From Thiobacillus thioparus DSM 505 (lineage in GTDB: Bacteria > Pseudomonadota > Gammaproteobacteria > Burkholderiales > Thiobacillaceae), in assembly GCF_000373385.1 (NCBI RefSeq), contig NZ_KB891317.1:62001-126000 (forward strand): 64,000 nucleotides of DNA, in the 5' to 3' direction. Below the pieces are notes generated by a model. It was not told where the DNA came from and did not search any database. It worked only from the letters and a program-made list of their open reading frames with translations. Below, one piece after another: positions 23,296 to 34,659 of this stretch; the stretch's first letter is position 1; every line of letters begins with the position of its first letter. The translations under genes were made by a program, and so were the position numbers.

Positions 23296-23526
23296 CAATC
23301 GGCGGGCACAGCGAATATGTTGAAATCCCATGAGTTGCGCGAACGTAACCAGGGCATGGCCCAGGAGCTGTGGTAATTACACAACGCAAATTTTTCGCAA
23401 TGGAAGAAAATTAATAGATTGTGGTTTTCTTTTGCCGATTTGTTAGAATTCCGCGCGTCGGCTGGATCTCAAGTCCCGGACCGATCTCTGGTGTGGGTTT
23501 TTATATTCGTAATAAAGGGAAATCAA

Positions 23527-23775
23527 ATGAAATATTCCGTTCTCCTGGCTGCTCTGCTGGCTGTTTCCATGACCGCTTGCGGCAAAAAAGAAGAAGCTGC
23601 TGCTCCCGCTGAAGCGCCCGCTGCTGCTGCTCCTGCTCCGGAAGCTGCTGCGCCCGCTCCCGCTCCGGAAGCTGCTGCTCCGGCCGCTCCTGCTGATGCT
23701 GCTGCTCCGGCCGCTCCTGCTGACGCTGCTGCTCCGGCCGCTCCTGCTGACGCTGCTGCTCCTGCTGCCAAGTAA
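23527..23775 (+). CDS. Small Ala/Pro-rich lipoprotein with tandem repeats
   Basis: An 82-residue precursor: signal peptide MKYSVLLAALLAVSMTAC with a lipobox (SMTAC) predicting acylation at Cys18, then GKKEEAAA and a low-complexity tail of Ala, Pro, Glu and Asp built from nine-residue units (APAAPADAA). AAAGGGA lies seven bases before ATG. It is probably an abundant small envelope lipoprotein with an extended, flexible chain. A -10-like TAGAAT at 23444-23449 and a strong terminator at 23794-23820 show a one-gene transcription unit. Confidence 0.8.
   Translation: MKYSVLLAALLAVSMTACGKKEEAAAPAEAPAAAAPAPEAAAPAPAPEAAAPAAPADAAAPAAPADAAAPAAPADAAAPAAK
23674..23754 (+). repeat. Three tandem 27-base repeats within the lipoprotein gene
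   Basis: Three near-identical 27-base units (GCTGCTCCGGCCGCTCCTGC then TGAYGCT) at 23674, 23701 and 23728 differ at a single T/C position. Each encodes nine residues, so copy number can change without shifting the frame. Confidence 0.9.
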
Positions 23776-23793
23776 TTCCAGGTTCAGGAACGT

Positions 23794-23820
23794 AAAACCG
23801 GCCTTTGGGCCGGTTTTTTT
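23794..23820 (+). terminator. Strong rho-independent terminator, possibly bidirectional
   Basis: AAAACCGGCC-TTTG-GGCCGGTTTTTTT follows the lipoprotein stop by about 18 bases. The A-run on the left gives a U-run on the minus strand, so it can also stop transcripts of the convergent aminotransferase gene, whose stop codon it touches. Confidence 0.92.
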
Positions 23821-24988
23821 ATGCCTGCAAGAAACGATCGAGCCGGGTCAGGGCTTCAGCCAGCCGGGGCAGGGGCTGGGTATACGCAAAGCGGACATGG
23901 CGCGCGGCGTGAAAATGGCCAAAATCGATCCCTGGCGTCACCGCAACGCCCGCCTGATCGAGCAACTGGCCGGCGAAGGCGTGGCTGTCCTGGGTGAAAC
24001 GGCTGCAGTCGGCATACAGGTAAAACGCGCCCTGTGGGGTCACCGGAATGGCGAAGCCTCGTTCGCGCAAGGCGGGCAGCAGAAAATCGCGGCGGGCCCG
24101 GAGTTCGGCCTTGCGGGTTTCGAGTTGATCCAGCGTCGCGGGCGAGAAGGCCGCCAGCGCGGCATGCTGGGCCGGGGTGGACGCCGCCAGGAACAGGTTC
24201 TGCGCCAGACGTTCCAGCGCCGGCATGGCCCAGGCAGGTGCGGCCAGCCAGCCGAGCCGCCAGCCGGTCATCAGGAAATACTTGGAAAAACTGTTGACGA
24301 CGAACACGTCGTCCCAGCGCGCGGCCGTGTGCTCATCGCCGTCGTAGGTCAGCGCCAGATAGATCTCGTCGACAATCAAGGCCACGCCCTGCGCGTGGCA
24401 CCAGTCGTGGATGCGTGCAAGCTCGTCGGCTGAAATGCCGGTGCCGGTAGGATTGGACGGGCTGGCAATCAATACGGCACGGGTGGCCGGGGTGGCGTTG
24501 CGCTCGATGGCTTCGAGGGTGAGCTGGAAGCCGCTGTCGGAATCGACTGGGATGCTGACGGCGCGCGCATCGCAGAACCCGGCGAAATGGCGATTGCACG
24601 GATAGCCCGGATCGGCCATCAGTACCTCGTCGCCTGGCCCGGCCAGGAGGCCCAGCGCCAGCAGCAGGGCACCGGAGGCGCCGGGGGTCACCACGATTCG
24701 CGCCGGATCGACCGTGGCCTGCCAGCGCGTGGCATAAAACCCCGCGATGGCTTCGCGCAGCGCCGTTAAACCCAGGGCGCCGGTGTAATGCGTGTGGCCG
24801 GCGCGCAGCGCGGCGATGCCGGCTTCGACGATGGGCTCGGGGGTGGCGAAGTCGGGCTCGCCGATTTCGAGGTGGATGATGTCGCGCCCGGCGGCTTCGA
24901 GTGCCTGGGCCTGCGCCAGGATGGCCATGACGTGGAAGGGCGCGATGCCATCCATGCGTGCCGCGATATTGGGCTTAGTCGTGCTCAT
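23819..24988 (-). CDS. PLP-dependent class I/II aminotransferase
   Basis: A 389-residue fold-type I aminotransferase: LEIGEPDFATPEPIVEAG, HTHYTGALGLTALREAI, VVTPGASGALLLAL, ASPSNPTGTGIS, VDEIYLALTYDGD, and the PLP lysine in NSFSKYFLMTGWRLGW, ending with HVRFAYTQPLPRLAEAL. The family includes aspartate, aromatic and alanine aminotransferases; the amino donor cannot be deduced. ATG 24988 is used because the family starts close to it. It overlaps the upstream mtfA gene by 14 bases, so the two are co-transcribed. Confidence 0.92.
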   Translation of the reverse strand: MSTTKPNIAARMDGIAPFHVMAILAQAQALEAAGRDIIHLEIGEPDFATPEPIVEAGIAALRAGHTHYTGALGLTALREAIAGFYATRWQATVDPARIVVTPGASGALLLALGLLAGPGDEVLMADPGYPCNRHFAGFCDARAVSIPVDSDSGFQLTLEAIERNATPATRAVLIASPSNPTGTGISADELARIHDWCHAQGVALIVDEIYLALTYDGDEHTAARWDDVFVVNSFSKYFLMTGWRLGWLAAPAWAMPALERLAQNLFLAASTPAQHAALAAFSPATLDQLETRKAELRARRDFLLPALRERGFAIPVTPQGAFYLYADCSRFTQDSHAFAGQLLDQAGVAVTPGIDFGHFHAARHVRFAYTQPLPRLAEALTRLDRFLQA

Positions 24989-25772
24989 GGAATTCCAGTC
25001 GTTGCCCGGAGGGCATGGCTGCCAGTGGATGCTGGCGAAAGAACTGCTGCAGCTGTTGGTAAACTGCCGGATATTCCGCATCGAGCAGGTGCGGCGTCTC
25101 GAAGAATACTTCAGTTAGTACCGCAAAGAACTCGGCAGGATCGGCCGTGGCGTAGGGGTCGATGGCCGTGTCCTCGCCTGAATCGACGCGTCTGCACAGA
25201 TCCTCGTAGGCCGTACTGAAATCCTGTGCCCAGGCAGCGGCATCCATGCCGCGATGCAGCGGCGGGAACCCGTTGGCGTTGCCGTTCAGCATGTCCAGCT
25301 TGTGCGCGAATTCGTGCAGAACGACATTGAAACCGTCGGCCTGGCCGCTGGCTTCGACGTCGGCGCGCGACAGCACCAGAGGGCCGCCCAGCCAGGATTC
25401 GCCGGACAGGATATCGCGCGAGTGGTGCACCACCCCGGCCTCGTCCATTTCCTCACGAGAACGCAGAAATTCATCGGGATAGAGAATGATCTCGCTCCAG
25501 CTGCGGTAGCTGTCCTCGCCGAGGTTGAGCGTCAACAAGCAGGCCTGCAACGCGATGGCAAGCCGGATGGAATCATCGATCCCTGAGTCGCCCGCTGCGG
25601 AAAAGGTCTTGTCGTGGATGAACAAGCTGGCGGACTCCCGCAGGCGTGTCCGCTCCGAGGCATCCAGTCGGTGCAGGATCGGCAGATTGGCGAGCGCGGC
25701 CTCGAAGGCATCGACCGGGATGGCGTGCCGCGCGAGGATGCGGGCCCGGCGCCAGCGGCCAAACCAGCTCAT
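24975..25772 (-). CDS. mtfA: MtfA-type zinc peptidase (M90 family)
   Basis: A 265-residue protein with the M90 signature VVLHEFAHKLDMLNG (zinc HExxH) and the downstream glutamate region ADPAEFFAVLTEVFFETP. The N-terminus MSWFGRWRRARILARHAIP and YRSWSEIILYPDEF also match. In E. coli MtfA binds the repressor Mlc and has aminopeptidase activity; here the partner is unknown. The length is normal. It lies between rmuC and the aminotransferase gene in one minus-strand run. Confidence 0.92.
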   Translation of the reverse strand: MSWFGRWRRARILARHAIPVDAFEAALANLPILHRLDASERTRLRESASLFIHDKTFSAAGDSGIDDSIRLAIALQACLLTLNLGEDSYRSWSEIILYPDEFLRSREEMDEAGVVHHSRDILSGESWLGGPLVLSRADVEASGQADGFNVVLHEFAHKLDMLNGNANGFPPLHRGMDAAAWAQDFSTAYEDLCRRVDSGEDTAIDPYATADPAEFFAVLTEVFFETPHLLDAEYPAVYQQLQQFFRQHPLAAMPSGQRLEFHEHD

Positions 25773-25782
25773 CCACTTGTCC

Positions 25783-27075
25783 TCACTCGTCGTCGTCGAG
25801 CAGGCGCGCGCTGGCGGCGTCCGGGTGCTCGAGCTCGACCCGTTCGATCTGCTGGAAGCGGCGACTGATCTTGTCGCTGGAAATGCGCACCTCGCTCACA
25901 TCCTTGTTGGCCTGCTCGATGTGGGTGGCGAGTTTTTTCATGCGCTCGTCGAAGCGGGCGAAATCCTTCGCCAGCTTGCCCAGCTCGTCCTTGATGACGT
26001 GGGCCATGCGCCGGGTTTCCGAATCGCGGATCACCGCACGCGCGGTATTGAGCACGGCCATCAGCGTGGTCGGCGAGGTCAGCCACACCCGCTTCTTCTG
26101 CGCGTGCTCGACGAGGTCGGGGTGGTAGGCGTGGATCTCGGCGAACACCGCTTCGGCCGGCAGGAACATCACGGCCCCATCGGAGGTTTCGCCCTCGACG
26201 ATGTACTTGGCGGCGATGTCGTCGACGTGCTTTTTGACGTCGGCCTTGAACTGTCGCCGTGAGGCGTCGCGCTCGGCCGGCGGCAGGCTGTCGTCGAACA
26301 TGCGGCTGTAGTTTTCCAGCGGGAACTTGGAATCGACGCAGACGGAGCCGGTCGGTTCGGGAAGGATCAGTACGCAGTCGGCGCGCGCACCGCTCTTCAA
26401 GGTGTGCTGGAATGCGTAGGCGTCGGGCGGCAGGCTGTTGCGCACCAGCGCTTCCAGCTGCACTTCGCCGAAGGCGCCGCGCGAACGCTTGTCGCCCAAT
26501 ATTTCCTGCAAGCTGACGACATTGGACGCCAGTCCTTCGATCTTCTTCTGCGCTTCGTCGATCACCGCCAGCCGCGACATCACCGAGGTGAAGGTTTCGT
26601 TGGTTTTCTTGAAGCCTTCGTCGAGCCGCTCGGCGACCTTGCCGGAGATTTCGTTCAGCCGGCCGTCGACCGTCTGCGACAGTTGCTGCACGCGCTCGTT
26701 GAAGTGCGCGGTCATGCCTTTGAGCGTGTCCTGCAACAGACTCTGCTCGGCGCGTCCCTGCTCGATCAGCTTTTCCAGCATCGCGGTCTGGAACAGGGTG
26801 AACTGGCCGGTGACGGTTTCGCGTGTTTCCGCCAGCCGTTCGCTTTGCGCGACCTGCAAGGCGGCGAGCTGGGTCTGCATGCGGTCGGATTGCTGTGACA
26901 AGCCGGTATGCAGGTCGGTCAGCACCGCGCGGTGGCGGGCTTCCATGTCCTGAGCCAATAGCGCGGGCAATCCGAGTTGCTCCCGCCGCAGCGCGCCCAG
27001 GCGAAGCAGCAGGATGGCGATCATGAGGACGAGGGCGGCAAGGCCGGCGAGGAGGCCGATTTCGACAGGTTGCAT
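25783..27075 (-). CDS. rmuC: RmuC-family DNA recombination protein
   Basis: A 430-residue protein with an N-terminal membrane anchor (IGLLAGLAALVLMIAILLLR), a long coiled-coil region (about 35-190), and the RmuC nuclease-like core: QEILGDKRSRGAFGEVQLE, DCVLILPEPTGSVCVDSKFP, FKADVKKHVDDIAAKY, AVMFLPAEAVFAEIHAY and LTSPTTLMAVLNTA. RmuC limits inversions at short inverted repeats in E. coli. Its C-terminus ends in acidic LLDDDE. The terminator of typA lies between the two genes, so rmuC has its own promoter. Confidence 0.93.
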   Translation of the reverse strand: MQPVEIGLLAGLAALVLMIAILLLRLGALRREQLGLPALLAQDMEARHRAVLTDLHTGLSQQSDRMQTQLAALQVAQSERLAETRETVTGQFTLFQTAMLEKLIEQGRAEQSLLQDTLKGMTAHFNERVQQLSQTVDGRLNEISGKVAERLDEGFKKTNETFTSVMSRLAVIDEAQKKIEGLASNVVSLQEILGDKRSRGAFGEVQLEALVRNSLPPDAYAFQHTLKSGARADCVLILPEPTGSVCVDSKFPLENYSRMFDDSLPPAERDASRRQFKADVKKHVDDIAAKYIVEGETSDGAVMFLPAEAVFAEIHAYHPDLVEHAQKKRVWLTSPTTLMAVLNTARAVIRDSETRRMAHVIKDELGKLAKDFARFDERMKKLATHIEQANKDVSEVRISSDKISRRFQQIERVELEHPDAASARLLDDDE

Positions 27076-27100
27076 GCGCGGATTTTACCCGTGCCGTCAT

Positions 27101-27127
27101 AAAAAAACCCGGCGCGAAGCCGGGTTT
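27101..27127 (-). terminator. Rho-independent terminator of typA
   Basis: The minus strand reads AAACCCGGC-TTCGC-GCCGGGTTT and continues as a run of seven T in all. It begins four bases after the typA stop codon. Confidence 0.93.
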
Positions 27128-27131
27128 CGGA

Positions 27132-28964
<1,833 letters not shown>

Positions 28965-28994
28965 GATGGGGTGCCGGATTGCGGGAAACCCGGC

Positions 28995-29003
28995 ATTATA
29001 ACA
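28995..29003 (-). promoter_or_regulatory. Extended -10 promoter of typA
   Basis: On the minus strand TGT-TATAAT is a perfect -10 hexamer with the TGn extension, about 31 bases before the typA start codon. No good -35 is visible, as is common for extended -10 promoters. Confidence 0.7.
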
Positions 29004-29018
29004 GGGTTTTTTGACTAT

Positions 29019-30281
29019 TTATTGGGCAAGCGGATGCGCGGCCAGGCGGGCATCGATGCGGTCGATCATCTGCTCGTAGCGTGCGCTGCCGATAGGCCCG
29101 AACCGGCGGTCGAATTCGGTCTGCGACATGAATTCCGGCAGGTCGCGAAAATCAGGCAGCAAGTCGGTGTCACTGTGGGAGACAGCCAGCAGTTGCCGCA
29201 CCCGGGCCGCAGCATCGCCGGTCGCGTGGGTGCCGAGCCTCACGCCAGCACGATCGTTGGCCAGATCGGTAAAACTGAAGCCCGAGCCCCGGTCGGCGTC
29301 TTCTTCTTCCTTCATCAGGCCGATGGCATTGGCCAGACGGCTGCCGCCGTTGGCCGACAGCGCGGCGGAAATCACGAAATGCTCAGCAAAGTCGCGCCGC
29401 CCGTGGATCGACAGCAGTACGCGCGGCGCCCGGCGGATCGAATGGCTGTCGCCCTCCAGCAGCTTGGGCAGGCTGATCCCCCCCAAGTATGCCGCCAGAG
29501 CAGTGAGGGCGGCGCGGTTTTCCTCGCGTGCGTCGTTGCCAGTTTGCAGGGCGTACGTAAATAGCGGGCCCATGATGCTCACCAGCGGCACCGTACTGCC
29601 GCGCGGGTGGGGCTTCAGCAAGGCGTCCAGCCTGGCGGCATAGGCCAGCATGCGGGCCTGGTCTTCCGGCGCGATCAGCAGTTCGGCGCTTTTGCGCTCG
29701 ATCCGGGTCAGCAGTTCGGGACGCCAGCGGTAATCCAGGGTGGCCTGGTTCTCGTCGAAGCTCACCCGGGTGAACGCATCGGCCAGCGTGGCATAGGTTT
29801 TGTCGCGCCGCAGCCAGCGATGCGCCAGACGCGCGGTCCAGTCGGCCAGTGCGCCCGGCAGCGGCAGGCTGCCGAGTTGCAGGCTCCGGATACGGATGCC
29901 GCCGGGCACATCCGCCACTTCGGCGGTGATGTTGAGATAGCGCCCAAACGGGTTGGGCGGGACGGTGAGCGTGGCAGTAAGCGTGGCCAGCCCCGGGGTG
30001 AGTTCGGCGGCAATGCCGCTGACGCGGCGCAGTTCGACGGCGTAGTTGAGCAACCGGTCGAGTTCGGCCTCGTCGAGCTGGATGCTCTGGACGACGTCGG
30101 GCGTCTGGCCGCGCGGGTCGTGTTTCTCGAACAGCGATTTGATCCAGGCGAGGTCGGTGCGGCGGAATTGCGCCGGCGGCTCGATGGCGGGTGCGTCATC
30201 CAGCGCCAGCCACGGCAGCAGGGTAAGTGCGGCCAGCACAACGAACAGCCCTCCCCAGCCGGTCAGCCGCTTCATGTTCAT
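29019..30281 (-). CDS. Unrecognised membrane-anchored protein, predicted periplasmic
   Basis: An unrecognised 420-residue protein. An N-terminal hydrophobic segment (GLFVVLAALTLLPWLAL, about 10-26) should anchor or export it. The rest is soluble: ADLAWIKSLF-like helix, IQLDEAELDRLLNYAVE, NITAEVADVPGGIRIRSLQLG, HGRRDFAEHFVISAALSANGG and a C-terminal YEQMIDRIDARLAAHPLAQ. The last blocks suggest a secreted protein of unknown enzymatic role. The gene overlaps the globin gene by four bases (ATGA), and the tight spacing suggests one operon from purT through this gene. Confidence 0.75.
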   Translation of the reverse strand: MNMKRLTGWGGLFVVLAALTLLPWLALDDAPAIEPPAQFRRTDLAWIKSLFEKHDPRGQTPDVVQSIQLDEAELDRLLNYAVELRRVSGIAAELTPGLATLTATLTVPPNPFGRYLNITAEVADVPGGIRIRSLQLGSLPLPGALADWTARLAHRWLRRDKTYATLADAFTRVSFDENQATLDYRWRPELLTRIERKSAELLIAPEDQARMLAYAARLDALLKPHPRGSTVPLVSIMGPLFTYALQTGNDAREENRAALTALAAYLGGISLPKLLEGDSHSIRRAPRVLLSIHGRRDFAEHFVISAALSANGGSRLANAIGLMKEEEDADRGSGFSFTDLANDRAGVRLGTHATGDAAARVRQLLAVSHSDTDLLPDFRDLPEFMSQTEFDRRFGPIGSARYEQMIDRIDARLAAHPLAQ

Positions 30282-30658
30282 CCAGGCTGGTTGCGCATGA
30301 AGTCGGCGGTCTTGAAGAATGCGGCCGTCAGTTCCTGCTGCATGGCGGCATCCACGCCCACGTCCTGCATGGCACGGATCATGCAGCCCATCCACTGGTC
30401 GCGTTCGGCCTCGCAGATGGCAAAGGGCATATGGCGGCGGCGCAGGAAGGGATGGCCGAAGCGGTCGATATATTCCGGCGGACCGCCGGTCCAGCCGGAC
30501 AGGAACCAGAACAGCTTGTTGCGCGATTCGGTGAGATCGGCCGGATGCAGCTTGCGGATGCCGTAGTAATCCGGGTCTTCGTCCATCAGGTCGTAAAATC
30601 GATCGACCAGGCGGCGAATGGCCTCGCTGCCGCCAAGGCGTTCGTAATGCGTTTGCAT
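30278..30658 (-). CDS. Group II truncated haemoglobin (trHbO-like)
   Basis: A 126-residue 2-on-2 globin: YERLGGSEAIRRLVDRFYDLM, LFWFLSGWTGGPPEYIDRFGHP, and the proximal His in RRRHMPF, with the Trp in ERDQWMGCM at the G helix that is typical of group II. Such globins bind O2 or NO and take part in redox or nitrosative stress. It lies between purT (3-base gap) and the unknown membrane-anchored protein. Confidence 0.92.
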   Translation of the reverse strand: MQTHYERLGGSEAIRRLVDRFYDLMDEDPDYYGIRKLHPADLTESRNKLFWFLSGWTGGPPEYIDRFGHPFLRRRHMPFAICEAERDQWMGCMIRAMQDVGVDAAMQQELTAAFFKTADFMRNQPG

Positions 30659-30661
30659 CGT

Positions 30662-31858
30662 TCAGCCTTTCGCGGGTTTGACTGCGGCGGCGGCGGCCTT
30701 GGCGCGGTCGCGGGCACTATCGGTGGTCTTGGCCGTGGCAAGCGCCACGCCCATGCGGCGGCGGACGAAGGCCTGCGGCTTGCCGAACAGCCGAATATCG
30801 ACACCGGGCATGGCGAGCGCATCGGCGACGCCATCGAACACAATGCCCGTCGCGTCCATGCCGCCGTAAATCACCGCCGAGGCCCCGGGCTCGCGCAGGC
30901 TGACGTCGACCGGCAGGCCGAGGATGGCACGCGCGTGCAGTTCGAATTCGTTCTGCCGCTGCGTAGCCATCGTCACCATGCCGGTGTCGTGCGGGCGCGG
31001 GCTGACTTCGGAGAACCATACCATGTCGCCCTTGACGAACAGTTCCACGCCGAAAAGCCCGCGCCCGCCGAGGTTGCCGGTGACGGCGGCGGCGATCTCC
31101 TGGGCGCGTTGCAGCGCAGCGGCAGACATCGCCTGCGGCTGCCATGATTCGACATAGTCGCCTTTTACCTGCACATGGCCGATGGGTGCGCAGAAATGGG
31201 TCTCGATCTCGCCCGAAGGCCCGCGTGCGCGCACGGTCAGCAGCGTGATTTCATAATCGAAATCGATCACGCCCTCGACGATGACGCGGCCTTTGTCCAC
31301 CCGGCCGCCGCTGGCGGCATCGTCCCATGCGGCCTGCAACTGGCTGGCGTCGTCCACCCGCGACTGGCCCTTGCCGGACGACGACATCACCGGCTTGACG
31401 ATTACCGGGTAGCCCAGCTTTTCCGCGGCGGCCGACATCGCTGCGAGGCTGTCGGCGAAGACATAGGGCGAGGTTGGCAGGTTCAGGGTCTCGGCGGCGA
31501 GCCGGCGGATGCCCTCGCGGTTCATGGTGAGATTGGCGGCACGTGCGGTGGGAATGATCTCGGCCAAGCCTTCGGCCTCGATCTCCAACAGGGTCTCGGT
31601 GGCAATGGCCTCGATTTCGGGCACGACCAGCTGCGGTTTCTCGGCCTCGATCAGCGCGCGCAGCGCCGAGCGGTCGCTCATGTCGGTCACATAGGCCCGA
31701 TGCGCGACCTGATGGCCGGGCGCATTGACGTAGCGGTCGACGGCGATGACTTCGACGCCCAGGCGCTGCAGGGCGATGATGACTTCCTTGCCGAGCTCGC
31801 CTGCGCCCAGGAGCATGACACGGGTGGCGGAAGGGGAAAGCGGGGTGCCGAGTCGCAT
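30662..31858 (-). CDS. purT: Formate-dependent phosphoribosylglycinamide formyltransferase PurT
   Basis: A 398-residue ATP-grasp enzyme that makes formyl-GAR from GAR, ATP and formate, replacing PurN. Motifs: [73 protein letters not shown], and [19 protein letters not shown]. The length is typical. ATG 31858 is the family start. It is the first gene of the minus-strand unit purT-globin-unknown. Confidence 0.96.
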   Translation of the reverse strand: MRLGTPLSPSATRVMLLGAGELGKEVIIALQRLGVEVIAVDRYVNAPGHQVAHRAYVTDMSDRSALRALIEAEKPQLVVPEIEAIATETLLEIEAEGLAEIIPTARAANLTMNREGIRRLAAETLNLPTSPYVFADSLAAMSAAAEKLGYPVIVKPVMSSSGKGQSRVDDASQLQAAWDDAASGGRVDKGRVIVEGVIDFDYEITLLTVRARGPSGEIETHFCAPIGHVQVKGDYVESWQPQAMSAAALQRAQEIAAAVTGNLGGRGLFGVELFVKGDMVWFSEVSPRPHDTGMVTMATQRQNEFELHARAILGLPVDVSLREPGASAVIYGGMDATGIVFDGVADALAMPGVDIRLFGKPQAFVRRRMGVALATAKTTDSARDRAKAAAAAVKPAKG

Positions 31859-31899
31859 AGTAAATCCAGCAAAACCAGAAAAACCGATTTTACCGTGGC

Positions 31900-33480
31900 T
31901 TACAGGTATTCCTCGATCGGCAGCGCCTGCAATACGCGCAGCAGGCCGCGTTGGATCGGGGTGGTGTCGGGTTCGCGGTCGAACGTGCGTGGCCTGCCCT
32001 GGTGCACGTCGGTCCATTGCAGGTGTCTGTCGATCTTTCCGTTGACGGTTTCGACGACGAGTCGTGGCTGGAAGCTGCGTTCAGGCCGCATCGCATCTTC
32101 GGCCATGTCGGTGACCTCGCGGGCGAGTTCGGGCGAATGGATCACCAGGCCCATTTCGGTGTTGAGCAGGGTCGAACGCGGATCGAAGTTGAAGCTGCCG
32201 ATGAACACGTGTTCGTCGTCGAATACGAACGTCTTGGCGTGCAGGCTGGCGCGCGACGAGCCGCTGCGCAGGTCGCGCAGGCGGCCGCCGATGGGTTCGG
32301 CCACCGGTTTCAGTTCGTAGAGATTGACGCCGGCCTCCAGCAACGGAATGCGGTAGTTGGCATAGCCGGCGTGCACAATCGGTACGTCGCTGGCGGCGTA
32401 GGCGTTGGTCAGGACGTCGACCTGTACGCCCTGGCTGCGCCAGTATTCGAAATAGGCCATGCCCGCGGCGCCGGGCACGAAATAGGGCGATACGATGAGG
32501 GCATGCCGGGTGGGGTTGACCCAGAGCCCGGCGAGCTGTCCGACCAACAGATTGGAAGGCGATTTGCTGTGCTTGAGCACTTTTTCCGGCGGGTCCACGA
32601 TGAAATCCGCAGGTGCAATGCGCCAGGGCGTGTCGCCTTTCAACAGCCGGGGAATGGGATCGGCCACGGTCAAGGCGTGGCCATACGCACTGTCGAACTG
32701 CCGGGCACGGAATTCATATAAACGCCGGGCGGTGCGCTGCAGCCGCTTGTCGCTAGGCGTGATCGGCAGGGCGGAGGCGGGTACGGCGGCCTCGCTGTTC
32801 CAGTAGGTGTCGAACGACTGCGCCAGCGCGTTGACGATGGCGCCGGCAGCGACGACGTCGAGGTCGATGAAGGCGAGGTCACGGTCGGCACCGAAATATT
32901 CGTCTCCGATGTTGCGCCCGCCGGTGATGCCGACCTGGCTGTCGGCGATGAAGACCTTGTTGTGCATGCGGCGGTTGAGGCGGACGCTTTCGCGCAATGC
33001 CTGCCAGCCCTTGACCAACAGGCTGGTGCTGCGGGTGTGGAAGGGGTTGAACAGCCGCACCTGGATATTGGGATGGGAATTCAGCGTGGCGAGCCCCAGT
33101 TCCTTGTCGGCGGTGTCGATATCGTCGATCAGCACGCGCACGCGCACGCCGCGGTCGGCTGCGGCCAGCAGCGAAGCGGCGACCATTTTGCCGGTGGTGT
33201 CGTTGTGGAACAGGTAGTACTGCACATCCAGCGTGCGGGTGGCGCGCTGTGCCAGTGCCAGGCGGGCCGCCAATGCCGCCTGGCCGCTCTGCAGCAGATG
33301 AAAACCCGATTCGCCAGGCGGAATCCAGGCCGCCAGCTGGGTTTTCAGAGGGCTGTCGGCCTGGCTGGACAGTGCCTGCGAGGGCAGGCGTCGGGCGTCG
33401 AGATTGAGTGTGGGCGCACAGCCGGCAAGCAGCAACGCAAGCAGGCCGATGCAGACGAGCGGATCAGACCGTATGCGCAT
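31900..33480 (-). CDS. Phospholipase D-family lipoprotein, cardiolipin synthase C-like
   Basis: A 526-residue protein with a lipoprotein signal (lipobox LLAGC at about 17-21) and two HKD motifs: [20 protein letters not shown] and [20 protein letters not shown]. The spacing and flanking residues ([24 protein letters not shown]) fit the ClsC/YmdC group of cardiolipin synthases, which condense two phospholipids. A lipoprotein form is common for this clade. The ATG overlaps the end of ampD by 17 bases. The C-terminus ends in [14 protein letters not shown], as in ClsC-type proteins. Confidence 0.9.
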   Translation of the reverse strand: MRIRSDPLVCIGLLALLLAGCAPTLNLDARRLPSQALSSQADSPLKTQLAAWIPPGESGFHLLQSGQAALAARLALAQRATRTLDVQYYLFHNDTTGKMVAASLLAAADRGVRVRVLIDDIDTADKELGLATLNSHPNIQVRLFNPFHTRSTSLLVKGWQALRESVRLNRRMHNKVFIADSQVGITGGRNIGDEYFGADRDLAFIDLDVVAAGAIVNALAQSFDTYWNSEAAVPASALPITPSDKRLQRTARRLYEFRARQFDSAYGHALTVADPIPRLLKGDTPWRIAPADFIVDPPEKVLKHSKSPSNLLVGQLAGLWVNPTRHALIVSPYFVPGAAGMAYFEYWRSQGVQVDVLTNAYAASDVPIVHAGYANYRIPLLEAGVNLYELKPVAEPIGGRLRDLRSGSSRASLHAKTFVFDDEHVFIGSFNFDPRSTLLNTEMGLVIHSPELAREVTDMAEDAMRPERSFQPRLVVETVNGKIDRHLQWTDVHQGRPRTFDREPDTTPIQRGLLRVLQALPIEEYL

Positions 33481-34024
33481 CCAGCCGATGCCAGGCGAAA
33501 TGGGGGCCGGGATCGGTCTTGCGGCCCGGCGCGATGTCGCTGTGGCCCACCACGGCCTGGATCGGGTAGGCCGTTTTGAGCATGGCCAGCAGCGGGATCA
33601 GGGTCGCATACTGGGCATCGGTGAAAGGCAGATCGTCGCTGCCTTCCAGTTCGATGCCGATGGAAAAATCGTTGCAGCGCTCGCGTCCCTGCCAGTTCGA
33701 TGCGCCCGCGTGCCAGGCGCGCAGCGCGCACGGCACGAACTGGATCAGGCTGCCGTCGCGGCGGATGAAGAAGTGCGCGGACACTTCGAGACCGCGAATA
33801 CCCTGGTAATACGGATGCGCGTCCCAGTCGAGCCGGTTGGTGAAGAGGTCGATCACCGCTTCGCCGTCGAATACGCCCGGCGGCAGCGAAATATTGTGGA
33901 TGACGATGAGCTCGATCGCCGCACCTTCCGGCCGCGCATCGCAATTCGGCGAAAGCAGGTGGCGCGCGCCGGACAGCCAGCCGGAGGCATCGAGGTCGCT
34001 GGGATCAGAGGCTGAAATCGACAT
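33464..34024 (-). CDS. ampD: 1,6-anhydro-N-acetylmuramyl-L-alanine amidase AmpD
   Basis: A 186-residue N-acetylmuramyl-L-alanine amidase_2 enzyme of peptidoglycan recycling. The zinc ligands are in IVIHNISLPPG, AWHAGASNWQGR and GHSDIAPGRKTDPGPHF, and the family block NDFSIGIELEGSDD is present. It works in the same cytoplasmic pathway as nagZ at 4-5 kb. The stop is inside the start of the following clsC-like gene. Confidence 0.96.
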   Translation of the reverse strand: MSISASDPSDLDASGWLSGARHLLSPNCDARPEGAAIELIVIHNISLPPGVFDGEAVIDLFTNRLDWDAHPYYQGIRGLEVSAHFFIRRDGSLIQFVPCALRAWHAGASNWQGRERCNDFSIGIELEGSDDLPFTDAQYATLIPLLAMLKTAYPIQAVVGHSDIAPGRKTDPGPHFAWHRLDAHTV

Positions 34025-34112
34025 GGCGCAAGCTTACTCGACCCGCGCAAACTCTGGAAACATCGGCTGACACCCCTTAGACTGCCGACTTTCCAGGAAT
34101 TCCGGGTGCGAC

Positions 34113-34658
34113 ATGACAAGCTTGGACGCGCAACAACTGCTGGACCACGCCGAGTGCATCGCATCGGAGGGCGAAGTGCAGGCCGTGCTCGACCGCCTGG
34201 CAGGCGAGATCGCGTTGGGACTGCGGGACACGTTTCCGCTGGTGCTGGCCGTCATGGGTGGAGCAGTGGTATTCGCCGGCCAGTTGCTGCCGCGGCTGCG
34301 CTTTCCGCTGGAGTTCGATTACCTGCATGTCACCCGCTATCGCGGCAAGACCGAGGGAGGCGAGGTGGAGTGGCGGGTATTGCCGGGGCAGAATGTGGTC
34401 GGCCGCAACGTGCTGGTGCTGGACGATATCCTGGACGAAGGCGAAACCCTGGCCGCGATCCGCGACAAACTCGTGGGCATGGGCGCGGCGCACGTCTGGT
34501 CGGCGGTGCTGACCAACAAGGACAACGGATTAGACAAACCGATCCGGGCCGATTTTGTGGGGCTGGACGTGCCCAATCGCTACGTGTTCGGCTGCGGCAT
34601 GGATGCGTATGGATTGTGGCGCAATCTTCCAGCCATTTATGCTTTAAAGGACAAATAA
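34113..34658 (+). CDS. hpt: Hypoxanthine-guanine phosphoribosyltransferase
   Basis: A 181-residue type I phosphoribosyltransferase. The PRPP motif is VLVLDDILDEGETLAAIRDK, the purine-binding region includes NKDNGLDKPIRADFVGLDVP, and FVFGCGMD-like RYVFGCGMDAYGLWR is also seen. It has the slightly divergent sequence of the betaproteobacterial HGPRT group (for example VMGGAVVFAGQLLPRL). It converts hypoxanthine or guanine with PRPP to IMP or GMP. The next gene, one base away, should produce hypoxanthine, which gives a salvage couple. Confidence 0.88.
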   Translation: MTSLDAQQLLDHAECIASEGEVQAVLDRLAGEIALGLRDTFPLVLAVMGGAVVFAGQLLPRLRFPLEFDYLHVTRYRGKTEGGEVEWRVLPGQNVVGRNVLVLDDILDEGETLAAIRDKLVGMGAAHVWSAVLTNKDNGLDKPIRADFVGLDVPNRYVFGCGMDAYGLWRNLPAIYALKDK

Positions 34659-34659
34659 C

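Noticed and set aside
23317-23376. A 19-codon open frame (MLKSHELRERNQGMAQELW) between mshN and the lipoprotein gene
   Set aside because: No ribosome site and no family resemblance; too short to support as a gene.
23674-23754. Tandem repeats as a CRISPR array
   Set aside because: Units are contiguous with no spacers and encode part of a lipoprotein in frame.
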